In this document: one piece after another, positions 27,534 through 36,512 of the stretch | Layout: each line of letters begins with the position of its first letter | How positions within the stretch are numbered: position 1 is the first letter of the stretch | Source: Paraburkholderia oxyphila NBRC 105797 | GTDB lineage: Bacteria > Pseudomonadota > Gammaproteobacteria > Burkholderiales > Burkholderiaceae | DNA length: 64,000 nt | Direction of reading: 5' to 3' | Assembly: GCF_000685075.1 (NCBI RefSeq) | Contig: NZ_BAYD01000016.1 | Span: 1 to 64,000 of the forward strand | Position numbers and translations under genes: made by a program | Notes under the pieces: model-generated | Database searches by the model: none | What the model was told of the DNA's origin: nothing | The model's input: the letters and a program-made list of their open reading frames with translations, nothing else

Positions 27534-28499
27534 ATGATAAAGACGCTTCTTGCCTGCGCCGCGTTGTGCGCAAGTGCTGCGGTTTCAGCACAACCGCCGG
27601 GTACCGTCGCGGATTGGGCGGCGATGCCTGCGCACACGTGGGCTGACCCGGCCCACATGATGCTGCTGGACGCGACGCGAGCGGGCTCCCGTCTCGTCGC
27701 GGTGGGGGAACACGGCGTCGTCGTTCTTTCGGACGACGACGGACGTACCTGGCGCCAGGCCCGCCGGGTGCCGGTCTCGGCCACCCTTTCGGCCGTCACG
27801 TTCACCGACGGGCAACACGGCTGGGCGGTGGGCCAGTGGGGCGTGATCCTCGCGACGGTCGATGGCGGGGAGACATGGCAGAAGCAGCGTATGGACATCT
27901 CGGTGGACCAACCGCTGTTCTCGGTGCTCTTCACGAGCGGGAAGGACGGGATAGCCGTGGGGCTGTGGTCGCTGATGCTCGCGACGCACGACGGCGGCAA
28001 GACGTGGGCAAAGGTGACCGTGCCGAAACCGCCGGGCGCTAGCAGGGCGGACCGTAATCTGTACCATCTTTTCGCTGATCCAAAGGGGACGCTTTATATT
28101 GATTCAGAGCAGGGAAGGGTGCTGAAGTCGACCGATAGCGGCGCGAACTGGAGCTGGCTCGCAACCGGCGGCAAGGGAACGCTGTGGTCCGGCGTAGCGA
28201 TGCCCAATGGCCGCGTCGTCGTGGGGGGGCTTTTGGGCAGTCTGTTCCAGAGCGACGATGGAGGAAGGACGTGGATAGCGCTCGACACGGGGACGAAAAG
28301 CTCTATCACCGATCTGGTCGCAAACGGCAGCGGACTGATTGGTGTCGGGCTTGACGGCTTTGTGTTGAAGCGGCGTATGAACGACATGGTGTTCCAGGTT
28401 TCTCAGAGGGACGATCGGGCGCCCCTGACTGCGGCGCTCGTCGGCGCGGGTGGAAAGCTTGTTACGTTTTCGCAGGACGGCGTTCTTGTGGCCCCCTGA
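27534..28499 (+). CDS. YCF48-like beta-propeller protein
   Basis: A 321-residue exported protein with the signal peptide MIKTLLACAALCASAAVSAQ. It contains several BNR/Asp-box repeats: SDDDGRTW near residue 67, TVDGGETW near 109, THDGGKTW near 151, STDSGANW near 203 and SDDGGRTW near 246. These make a YCF48/HCF136-type propeller in the periplasm. Such proteins regularly accompany DUF1302/DUF1329/RND sets and probably help assemble the complex. ATG follows GAGGGAGATGCAATC. The last codons GTGGCCCCCTGA are part of a 14-bp sequence repeated near 28840, so the extreme end may have been changed. Confidence 0.88.
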   Translation: MIKTLLACAALCASAAVSAQPPGTVADWAAMPAHTWADPAHMMLLDATRAGSRLVAVGEHGVVVLSDDDGRTWRQARRVPVSATLSAVTFTDGQHGWAVGQWGVILATVDGGETWQKQRMDISVDQPLFSVLFTSGKDGIAVGLWSLMLATHDGGKTWAKVTVPKPPGASRADRNLYHLFADPKGTLYIDSEQGRVLKSTDSGANWSWLATGGKGTLWSGVAMPNGRVVVGGLLGSLFQSDDGGRTWIALDTGTKSSITDLVANGSGLIGVGLDGFVLKRRMNDMVFQVSQRDDRAPLTAALVGAGGKLVTFSQDGVLVAP

Positions 28500-28906
28500 A
28501 TCTGAACGGACTGGGTCGTCGAAGCGCTATTGCGCTGCGCATGGCATTTTCCACACACGCGCCACGCTATGGGCACGTCGTTTTAGCCGGGGGCCTTCGC
28601 CCGAGCCTTGGTAAGACGCCGGTTTCCCTTCCTCTAACCCGCCTTTGGCCGAAGTGCCGCGAGGATGGCGCCCCATGTAGTGAATGATCACTGCCTCAGT
28701 ACTGCCATAGACTACACTCGTGATAACCGAAGTGAGCGGGAGAATTCCGGTCGGTAACCGTACGTCTTCAAAGCGCTTTCGAGGAGAAAGACCAGGCCGC
28801 ATCGGTGATCGGGGAATACCGCGTGGCGGTTCAGCGGCCCCCTGAATCTCCGGACACGGTCTCCCGCTTAAACTAACAGGTAGGCATAGGACCATGTTTT
28901 TGACTA
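28500..28906. other. Spacer with IS end-like debris
   Basis: No supported gene. CCCCCTGAATCTCCGGACAC at 28843-28862 resembles the terminal repeat of IS3-family (IS407-type) elements, and GGCCCCCTGAATCT recurs at the end of the YCF48 gene. This suggests past insertion and deletion here. Confidence 0.4.
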
Positions 28907-29732
28907 GGCTCTGTTCACATTTTCCCGAATGGGCCAAACGCACAGGCAGGGGACGCGAACACCAGGTAGCTGTCCGCGAGCTTGTCGTAACGAGTGGAGA
29001 CTCGACGAAAATGCTTGATACGGTTGAAGAAGTGCTCGATCACATTACGTGTGCGGTACGGCATCCGGCTGTAGCGGCGTTTCGACTTGCGGTTAGAGCG
29101 CGGCGGAATGACAACTTTGGAGTCGGTGGAGCGAACCGCCTGTACAAAGGCATCGGAATCGTAGCCCTTGCCGGCAATGACGGCCTTGGCACGCAGATGC
29201 TCGACAAGCTCCTTCGCGCACGAGATGTCGTGGATTTGTCCTTCGGTCACGACCGGTCACTTCGGCCTGCCTGCCGCATTCACGGCCAGATGCAGCTTGG
29301 TACTCAGGTCACCTCGGGACCGTCCGAGCGCTTGCGGGCCGCTTTTTTTGATGCACCGGCCGAATGCAGGTGTGCTCGCACAATCGTCGAGTCGATCAGG
29401 ATATGGTCGACCTCCGTCTCGCCTGCCATCGCGAGAGCAACGCGCTGCCAGACGCCTTTGCGTCGCCATCGGGAAAAGCGCGTATACACGGTGTGCCAGC
29501 GACCAAATTCGGCCGGTAGATCGCGCCAGGGGCTACCGGTGCGGCCTATCCATAGCACCGCTTCTAGGAACCAGCGATTGTCCGTAGCCGTTCGACCACG
29601 ATCGCCTTCCTTGCCCGGCAGGATCGCGTCGACTTTCTTCCATATGTCGTCACTCAGCAGCGTTCGAATCATCCTGTACCGCTTACGCAAAAGACGAGAT
29701 GTAAACACATTTCAGAAAATGTAAACAGAGCC
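28907..29732 (-). mobile_element. IS5-family insertion sequence (IS427-like)
   Basis: An element of 826 bp with 18-bp terminal repeats, GGCTCTGTTCACATTTTC at 28907-28924 and its partner GGCTCTGTTTACATTTTC on the complement of 29715-29732 (one mismatch). It contains a two-frame DDE transposase. No clear target duplication is seen. Confidence 0.8.
28915..29672 (-). pseudogene. IS5-family transposase with slippery site and internal stop
   Basis: The first frame starts MIRTLLSDDIWKKVDAILPG and carries HILIDSTIVRAH with the first catalytic Asp. At CATCAAAAAAAGCGG (about 29343-29357) a run of seven A permits a slip into the frame KSGPQALGRSRGDLSTKLH. IS427-type elements often use such a slip to make a full transposase. 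The second frame meets a TGA at 29257-29259, then continues GQIHDISCAKELVEHL, VIAGKGYDSDAF and RNVIEHFFNRIKHFRR with the last Asp and Glu. The slip may be natural; the TGA breaks the product. Confidence 0.8.
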
Positions 29733-29742
29733 CCGATTACCC

Positions 29743-30402
29743 CTAGGCCGTACGCTTGCGCCGCGTGCTCCGCAGCCCTAGCGCGCGGCACGCGATCCTG
29801 ACGAGTTCCGGCACGATCTTGTCGACGTCGAGCTTACCGTCGGGCTTGTACCAAGCGTACAGGAAGCCGGGCACGCTGCACGCGGCGTGCGCAGTCACGC
29901 GCGTTTCGTCGAAATCGAACCAGCCGTCGTCGCGGCCTGCTTCGAGCAGCGCGCACAAGCGCTCGTAAAAGTGATCGGCGAGCTGCCGCTGCTGCTCCCG
30001 ATATTCAGGGCGGAACGCCTGCGGCTCGCGCGCGGGGAAGAACGAGCTCGGGTAGTGCTCGATCGTCGCGCGGATCAATTGCTCGATGCCCGCAATTACC
30101 TTCTGGTGCGCGGGACGCGAATCTTCGTCGGGGAAATCCATCGCGGTAAAGCACGCGACGGTCGGCCGCCACGACAGCGTTTCGAATATCTCCTGCTTGC
30201 TGCTGAAGTAGTAATAGACGAACGGCTTGGTCACGCCGAGAGCCTGGACGATCTGCTCGACGGTTGTGTTCGCATAGCCCTGCGCGGCGAACAGCTGCTC
30301 CGCAGCATCGAGGATACGCTCGCGCTTCTCATCCGTGCCATGCGTGGCTACGCGCTGGCGTCCCGACTTCGCGGGGAAGGTCGACAATTGTTTCATACCC
30401 AT
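29743..30402 (-). CDS. TetR-family regulator of the acyl-CoA ligase/carboxylase genes
   Basis: A 219-residue regulator. The N-terminal helix-turn-helix covers RERILDAAEQLFAAQGYANT to VTKPFVYYYFSSKQEIF at about residues 25-70. The C-terminal ligand domain holds FFPAREPQAFRPEYREQQRQ. It is divergent from an acyl-CoA ligase gene and a single-chain carboxylase. The ligand is probably an acyl-CoA or its precursor. ATGs at 30402 and 30396 are both possible and neither has a good ribosome site. A 12-bp dyad overlaps these start codons, suggesting self-repression. Confidence 0.85.
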   Translation of the reverse strand: MGMKQLSTFPAKSGRQRVATHGTDEKRERILDAAEQLFAAQGYANTTVEQIVQALGVTKPFVYYYFSSKQEIFETLSWRPTVACFTAMDFPDEDSRPAHQKVIAGIEQLIRATIEHYPSSFFPAREPQAFRPEYREQQRQLADHFYERLCALLEAGRDDGWFDFDETRVTAHAACSVPGFLYAWYKPDGKLDVDKIVPELVRIACRALGLRSTRRKRTA

Positions 30403-30429
30403 TGGTAGCAAAAATAATACTGATTGGTA
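30396..30429. promoter_or_regulatory. Paired TetR-type operators
   Basis: TACCCATTGGTA (30396-30407) and TACTGATTGGTA (30418-30429) are near-palindromic and repeat at 22 bp. The first overlaps the TetR start codons and both lie about 100-130 bases before the ligase gene. Placement fits repression of both directions. Confidence 0.6.
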
Positions 30430-30529
30430 TATCATAGGCAGACACTGCAAGGATTATTGCAGCCCGGCACGAAACCGCGCCTATCGCGGTGCTCGCACCG
30501 GCGAATCATGACACACAGGAGACACGTCC

Positions 30530-32140
30530 ATGGCCGATGCCCCCCAGCAAGCCTTGCCGTTACATGAGACCCTGCGCGTTCACGCGCGCACGATGCCGTC
30601 CCGCGCGGCGCTGATCTGGTACGGACGAAGGATCACGTGGGCAGAGCTCGATGCCGCGAGCGACGCGTTCGCCGCCCGACTGCAGGCGCTCGGCGTCGCG
30701 AAGGGCGAGCCGGTCGCGCTGTTCATGAACAACTGCCCGCAGTATCTGATCGCACATTTCGGAATCCAGAAGATCGGCGCGGTCGTCTGCCCGTGCGGGC
30801 CGCTGAACAAGGAGCACGAACTCGCGTATCAGCTCGGCGACCTGCAGGCGCGCGTGATCGTCGCGGCCGACGTGCTGCTGCCCATCGTCGACAAGGTTCG
30901 CGCCCAGACGCAGCTGAAGCACGTGTTCGTGATTCGCTACGGCGATCTGTTGCCAGACGCGCCAGAAATTCCGGTACTCGCCGAGCTGCTCGACATGCGC
31001 GCGCAGTCGGCGCCGGTGCCGGCCGGCTGCGAGGATTTTCTTGAAGTTGCGCGCTCGGGTGAACGTCCGTCGCCGGTCGACGTCAGGATGGATGATCTCG
31101 CGCTGATGACCTACACGTCCGGCTCCACCGGACTACCGAAGGGCGCGATGCTGACGCACGGCAACGTGCTGTTCAAGGTTTCGGCTTACGCGCGGACCAA
31201 CGAGCTCGGACCCAACGACGTGTTGCTCGCGGTCGCGCCGCTTTATCACATCGCGGGGATGAGCAGCGGCGTCTGCGCGCCGGTCTACAACGGCGCGACG
31301 TCAGTGCTGTTGTACCGCTTCGATCCAGTGGCCACCGCGGCTGCGCTCGAACGCTATCGCGTCACGTTTTGGTACAGCATCGCGCCGATGAATGTCGCAC
31401 TGATGCAACTGCCCGACGTGCGCGAGCGCGAATGGAGCGCGCTGCGCCGCAATCCGGTCACAAGCTTCGGCATCATGTACACCGAGGCACTGGCGGACCA
31501 GTGGCGCGAATTCACGCCGAACTGCATCTCCGCAGAAGCGGCATACGGCCTGAGCGAAACGCACACGTCCGATACTACGATGCCACCCGGCGCGATCCGC
31601 TGGGGCACGCACGGCAAGCCGGTGCCCGGCAACCTGATCCGCATCGTCGATCCCGTGACCGGCGAGCCGCTGCCGGCCGGTGAAATCGGTGAGATTACGA
31701 TCCACGGGCCTGGCAACTTCCAGGGTTACCTGAACAAGCCCGAAGCGACCGCCGCGACGCTGCGCCACGGCTGGGTCTACACCGGCGACATGGGCAAACT
31801 CGACGCCGACGGCTATCTGACTTTCCTCGGTCGCTTCAAGGAAATGATCAAGGTGTCGGGCTACAGCGTGTTTCCCGAAGAGGTCGAGGCCATTCTGATC
31901 AAGCATCCGGCGATCGCGCAGGCCGCGGTGATCGCGAAGCCGGACCCGGAGAAGGGCGAGGTCGTGTGCGCGTTCATCGTCAGGAAGCCGGGCGTCGATC
32001 TGACGTCCGCCGCGCTCGTCGCGTGGGCGCGCGAGAACATGGCGGCCTACAAGGTGCCGCGCGACGTGCGCTTCATCGAGGCGTTGCCCGCGACCGGCGC
32101 GGGCAAGGTGCTGCGGCGCATGCTGAAGAATCTCCTTTGA
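30530..32140 (+). CDS. Acyl-CoA ligase (AMP-forming)
   Basis: Activates a carboxylic acid to its CoA thioester through an acyl-adenylate. It has 536 residues. Key parts are the phosphate-binding MTYTSGSTGLPKGAML near residue 195, AAYGLSET near 342, YTGDMGKLDADGYLTFLGR near 422 with the hinge, and the catalytic lysine in GAGKVLRRML at the end. The ATG follows CACAGGAGACACGTCC. A single-chain acyl-CoA carboxylase gene starts 28 bases later, so ligase and carboxylase probably act in sequence on one acid. Chain length cannot be read. Confidence 0.9.
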   Translation: MADAPQQALPLHETLRVHARTMPSRAALIWYGRRITWAELDAASDAFAARLQALGVAKGEPVALFMNNCPQYLIAHFGIQKIGAVVCPCGPLNKEHELAYQLGDLQARVIVAADVLLPIVDKVRAQTQLKHVFVIRYGDLLPDAPEIPVLAELLDMRAQSAPVPAGCEDFLEVARSGERPSPVDVRMDDLALMTYTSGSTGLPKGAMLTHGNVLFKVSAYARTNELGPNDVLLAVAPLYHIAGMSSGVCAPVYNGATSVLLYRFDPVATAAALERYRVTFWYSIAPMNVALMQLPDVREREWSALRRNPVTSFGIMYTEALADQWREFTPNCISAEAAYGLSETHTSDTTMPPGAIRWGTHGKPVPGNLIRIVDPVTGEPLPAGEIGEITIHGPGNFQGYLNKPEATAATLRHGWVYTGDMGKLDADGYLTFLGRFKEMIKVSGYSVFPEEVEAILIKHPAIAQAAVIAKPDPEKGEVVCAFIVRKPGVDLTSAALVAWARENMAAYKVPRDVRFIEALPATGAGKVLRRMLKNLL

Positions 32141-32168
32141 CCATTTCCGCACCATTCACTTCGTTACC

Positions 32169-35100
32169 ATGACTCTAGCTCTATTCAAGAAAGTCCTCGT
32201 CGCGAACCGCGGTGAGGTCGCATTGCGCATCGTGCGCGCGCTGCGAGAACTGGGAGTCGCGAGCGTCGCCATCCACGCCGACGACGATGCCCATGCGCCG
32301 CATGTACGCGCCGCCGATGCGGCGGTCGCGCTCGGCGGCACCGGGGCCGCTGCGTATCTCGACGGCGTGCGGCTGATCGCGATCGCGCGCGAGCACGGTT
32401 GCGACGCTGTGCATCCCGGCTACGGCTTCCTGAGCGAACGCGCCGATTTTGCGTCCGCGTGTGCGACGGCCGGCCTGCGTTTCATCGGACCGACGGTCGA
32501 GCAGCTCGCGCTGTTCGGCGACAAAGCGCGCTCGCGCGCGCTCGCGCAACGCTGCGACGTGCCGGTGACGCCCGGCAGCCAGCAAGCCGTCACGCTCGAC
32601 GAGGCACTGGCATTCTTCACTGCGCAATACGGCGCCGGCGTGATGATCAAGGCGATCGGCGGCGGCGGCGGGCGCGGGATGCGTGCGGTGATGTCCGTCG
32701 AAGACCTGCCAACCGCCTACGAGCGCTGCCGCAGCGAGGCGAAGGCGGCGTTCGGCGTCGATGGTGTCTACGTCGAGCGGCTGATGACGGGTGCGCGCCA
32801 CATCGAGATCCAGATCGTCGGCGACGGCGACGCGGTGCTGTCGCTCGGCGAGCGCGAATGCACGCTGCAGCGGCGCTTCCAGAAGCTCGTCGAGATCGCG
32901 CCGAGCCCGTCGCTTTCTGACGTGCTGCGGCAGCGGATCGTCGCCGACGCGCTCAGGATGGCGCGCGACGTCCGCTACGAAGGGCTCGGCACGTTCGAGT
33001 TTCTCGTCGATCAGGCGTCGGCCGATCTGCCGTACGTGTTCATCGAGGCGAATCCGCGTCTGCAGGTCGAGCACACGATCACTGAGGAAGTGACGGGCAT
33101 CGATCTCGTGCAGACGCAGATCGCAATCGCTGCAGGCGGCCGGCTGTCCGATCTTGGTCTCGACGCGGATAGGCCGCCCGCGCCGCACGGCTTCGCGATC
33201 CAGTGGCGGATCAACGCGGAGACGCTCGACGCGCACGGCAACGCGCGACCGGGAAGCGGCACGCTGACGCGCTTCGATCTGCCGGCCGGGCCGGGCATCC
33301 GCGTCGATACGCACGGCGTAGCCGGTGGCGAGCCGTCTCCGCATTACGACACGCTGCTCGCGAAGCTCGTGGTCCATACGCGGGGCGTGTCGTTCGACGA
33401 TGCGCTTCGCCGTTCGCAGCGTGCACTTGCCGAATTCCGGATCGCGGGTGTCGCGACGAACCTGCCGTTGCTGCGCGCACTCGCGGCGGATCCGGCGATG
33501 GGGAGCCAGAACGTCCATACGCGCTGGCTCGAGGCCGCGCTGCCGGTGCTGGTCGATTCAGCACGCGCCTATGAGGACCGTTCGGTTGAGTGCGACCGCA
33601 CGCCGGTCGCCGCCGCTTCGGAGGGGCATCCAGCCGCGCCCGAGCATGCGGTGCTCGCGTCGATGCCCGCGCGCGTCGTGCAATTGTCGGTGTCCGAGGG
33701 CGATGTCGTCGCTGCGGACGCCGAGCTCGGCGTGCTCGAATCGATGAAGATGGAGCTTCTGCTGCGCGCGCCGCACGCGGGCCGCGTGACGTCGATTCTC
33801 GCCGCGCCGGGCAGCTATCTCACGCAGGGGCAGGCGGTGCTCGTGCTCGAGCCGGTCGACGTCGACGGCGTCGACGCGATTGGCGACGAGGTCGTGCATG
33901 ATCCGGACCGGATCCGCGCCGATCTGCAGAAGGTAATCGACCGACACGCGCGGACGCTCGACGCCGCGCGTCCGGACGCGGTCGAGAAACGCCACGCGCG
34001 TGGCGGGCGCACCGCGCGCGAGAACATCGCCGATCTGTGCGATGACGGTAGCTTCATCGAATACGGCGCGCTCGCGGTCGCCGCGCAACGCAGTCGCCGC
34101 ACGCTCGACGATCTGACCGCGAACACGCCTGCCGACGGGATTGTCACCGGGATCGGTACTGTGAACGGCGCGCTGTTTGGCGCCGAGCGCGCACGCACGA
34201 CTGTGATGTCGTACGACGCGACTGTTCTGGCCGGCACGCAGGGCTATTACAACCATGCGAAGACCGACCGGATGCTCGAGCTTTCGTTGCAGCAGAAGCT
34301 GCCGGTCGTGCTGTTCGCCGAAGGCGGCGGCGGCAGACCCGGCGACGTCGATTCGCCGATGGTCGCGGGGCTCTACTTCGGCACGTTCGCGAGCTACGCG
34401 GCGCTGTCGGGCCAGGTCCCGGTCGTCGGGATCACGTCAGGCCGCTGCTTCGCGGGGAACGCGGCGCTGCTCGGCTGCAGCGACGTGATCATCGCGACGC
34501 GCAACAGCAATATCGGGATGAGCGGGCCCGCGATGATCGAGGGCGGTGGCCTCGGCGTGTTTACACCCGAGCAGATCGGGCCGAGCCAGGTCCAGCATGC
34601 GAACGGCGTGATCGACGTGCTCGTCGACGACGAGCACGAAGCGGTTGCCGCCGCACGCCGCTACCTCGGGTTCTTCCAGGGCGCGACGACGGACTGGCGC
34701 GCGCCAGATCAACGCACGCTGCGCCATGTCGTGCCAGAGAACCGACTGCGTGTGTACGATACTCGCGCGGCTATAACCGGTCTCGTCGACGAGGATAGCC
34801 TGCTGATGCTGCGCACCGGCTTTGGCACCGGGATCCACACCGCGCTCGCCCGGATCGAGGGCCGGCCGGTCGGGCTGATCGCGAACAATCCACTGCATCT
34901 GGGCGGTGCGATCGACGCGGACGCGGCGGACAAGGCCGCGCGCTTCATGCAACTGTGCAACGCACACGGGCTGCCGATCGTGAGCCTAGTCGATACGCCG
35001 GGCTTCATGGTCGGCCCCGACGTCGAGGCGACCGCGCAGGTCCGGCACGTGAGCCGGCTGTTCGTGATCGCGTCGCATCTGCGCGTGCCATGTTTTTCCG

Positions 35101-35456
35101 TCGTGCTGCGCAAAGGCTACGGGCTTGGAGCGATGGGGATGACGGCGGGCGGCTTTCACGCGCCGGTGTTCACGATCAGCTGGCCGACCGGCGAGTTCGG
35201 TGGGATGGGCCTCGAAGGCGCGGTGCGGCTTGGCTTTCGCAAGGAACTCGACGCACTTCCGGCCGGCCCCGAGCGCGATGCACTGTTCGACCAACTGCTG
35301 GCGCGGCAGTACGAGCGCGGCGCGGCGGTAAACATGGCGATGGCGCTTGAGATCGATGCGGTCGTCGATCCGGTCGAGACCCGTGCGTGGCTCGTGCGCG
35401 GGCTCGCGTCGGCAAAGACGGGCAAGCGCGTCATGCCTTTTGTCGACACGTGGTGA
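32169..35456 (+). CDS. Single-chain acyl-CoA carboxylase
   Basis: Biotin-dependent carboxylation of an acyl-CoA. All parts are in one 1095-residue chain: biotin carboxylase (about 1-450, with EANPRLQVEHTITEEVTG), the biotinyl domain (about 490-570, biotin Lys527 in ESMKMELL), and carboxyltransferase (about 580-1095, with FAEGGGGRPGDVDSP, SGRCFAGNAAL and VDTPGFMVGP). Most bacteria split these over two or more genes. Single-chain enzymes of this plan are known as long-chain acyl-CoA carboxylases (LCC) in mycobacteria. No ribosome site is clear before the ATG; translation may be coupled to the ligase gene 28 bases upstream. Confidence 0.9.
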   Translation: MTLALFKKVLVANRGEVALRIVRALRELGVASVAIHADDDAHAPHVRAADAAVALGGTGAAAYLDGVRLIAIAREHGCDAVHPGYGFLSERADFASACATAGLRFIGPTVEQLALFGDKARSRALAQRCDVPVTPGSQQAVTLDEALAFFTAQYGAGVMIKAIGGGGGRGMRAVMSVEDLPTAYERCRSEAKAAFGVDGVYVERLMTGARHIEIQIVGDGDAVLSLGERECTLQRRFQKLVEIAPSPSLSDVLRQRIVADALRMARDVRYEGLGTFEFLVDQASADLPYVFIEANPRLQVEHTITEEVTGIDLVQTQIAIAAGGRLSDLGLDADRPPAPHGFAIQWRINAETLDAHGNARPGSGTLTRFDLPAGPGIRVDTHGVAGGEPSPHYDTLLAKLVVHTRGVSFDDALRRSQRALAEFRIAGVATNLPLLRALAADPAMGSQNVHTRWLEAALPVLVDSARAYEDRSVECDRTPVAAASEGHPAAPEHAVLASMPARVVQLSVSEGDVVAADAELGVLESMKMELLLRAPHAGRVTSILAAPGSYLTQGQAVLVLEPVDVDGVDAIGDEVVHDPDRIRADLQKVIDRHARTLDAARPDAVEKRHARGGRTARENIADLCDDGSFIEYGALAVAAQRSRRTLDDLTANTPADGIVTGIGTVNGALFGAERARTTVMSYDATVLAGTQGYYNHAKTDRMLELSLQQKLPVVLFAEGGGGRPGDVDSPMVAGLYFGTFASYAALSGQVPVVGITSGRCFAGNAALLGCSDVIIATRNSNIGMSGPAMIEGGGLGVFTPEQIGPSQVQHANGVIDVLVDDEHEAVAAARRYLGFFQGATTDWRAPDQRTLRHVVPENRLRVYDTRAAITGLVDEDSLLMLRTGFGTGIHTALARIEGRPVGLIANNPLHLGGAIDADAADKAARFMQLCNAHGLPIVSLVDTPGFMVGPDVEATAQVRHVSRLFVIASHLRVPCFSVVLRKGYGLGAMGMTAGGFHAPVFTISWPTGEFGGMGLEGAVRLGFRKELDALPAGPERDALFDQLLARQYERGAAVNMAMALEIDAVVDPVETRAWLVRGLASAKTGKRVMPFVDTW

Positions 35457-35642
35457 GCACGCCGGGGGGCGAGGGTCGTCCGTGCCCCGACGCGCCAATG
35501 CGTGTCTATTCGATTTACCGATCATCAGTCGCCACACAAAGAGCTGTCTGCCCGGGCGTCGCGGCGCCAATCGTCGATTGTTTTTCTGAAGGAGGCTTCC
35601 AAGTCTAAGACCCGCTAACACAACTGGACACGATGTTTGTGA

Positions 35643-36512
35643 GCCCATATCGTTGCACGCATCGAAGCCGATTACCTCCTCTTCGATGAGGCGCAGGACG
35701 GCGACGGCGTCATGCTTGCGATCCTCGGTCGACAGCGCCACGCGCAGATCATCCATGTGGGCGACACTTACCAGCAGGTGTACGAGTGGCGGGGAGCGGT
35801 CAATACGATGGCGCAGATCGACGCGCCCGAATGCGCGCTTACGGAGTCGTTCCGCTTTGGCACCACGTTCGCGGCGCTCGCGAGCCGCCTGCTCACGCTG
35901 CCCGGTGAGCGCACGCCCATCCGCGGACAGGACGCCATCGGCTCGATCATGGTGGAAGATCCCGCGATCACGCCGCCGGTCGACGCGATCCTGTGCCGGA
36001 AGAACGTCACGGCGATCTGGCAGTTCGCCGCAGGACTCGAGGCGGGACCTCGACCGGCGATCCGGATGAGTCCGGCCGAGATCCTTGCCTACGCTGACGG
36101 CGCAGACCGGCTGCTGGCCGGCCGGCGGGCGTTTCGCCCGGCGGCGTTTTCCCTTTTCGGGACCTGGAGCGAGGCACAGGCGTTTGCGCGCAGCGAATTG
36201 GGTCAGGACCTGCTGTCGGTGGTGCGCATCGTCGACGAGCTCGGTACGGACTATCTGCGGGCCCTGGCGCAGCGCTCGGCGGGGGAAGGCGCCGCCGACT
36301 ATGTGATCTCGACCGTCCACCGCGCCAAGGGCCTCGAATGGAAGCGAGTCAAGGTTATGAGCGATTTTCGCCTGTGGGGTGCCGATGGCAGCCCGATGCC
36401 CCACGAGGATGAGCTCCGCCTGCTCTACGTGGCCGTGACCCGCGCGCAGCATGTCCTCGACATTTCCGGGTTACGCGATGAGTTGCTGCGATTGTTCAGT
36501 CGGCGGCACTGA
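35643..36512 (+). pseudogene. 5'-truncated UvrD/Rep-type helicase
   Basis: The open frame begins immediately after a TGA (35640-35642) at HIVARIEADYLLFDEAQDGD, the Walker B motif of superfamily 1 helicases. It continues with HVGDTYQQVYEWRGA (motif III), ESFRFG, ISTVHRAKGLEW (motif V) and LLYVAVTRAQ (motif VI). The Walker A half is missing and there is no start codon or ribosome site before Walker B. An ATG at 35712 would make a protein lacking both ATP motifs. It is a remnant, probably cut when neighbouring DNA was inserted. Confidence 0.82.

Noticed and set aside
32181..33518. A 445-residue minus-strand frame opposite the acyl-CoA carboxylase
   Set aside because: Mirror of the biotin carboxylase coding strand; no start site or motif of its own.
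34986..36452. A 488-residue minus-strand frame across the carboxylase end and the helicase remnant
   Set aside because: It spans two unrelated genes on the other strand and looks like antisense of both.
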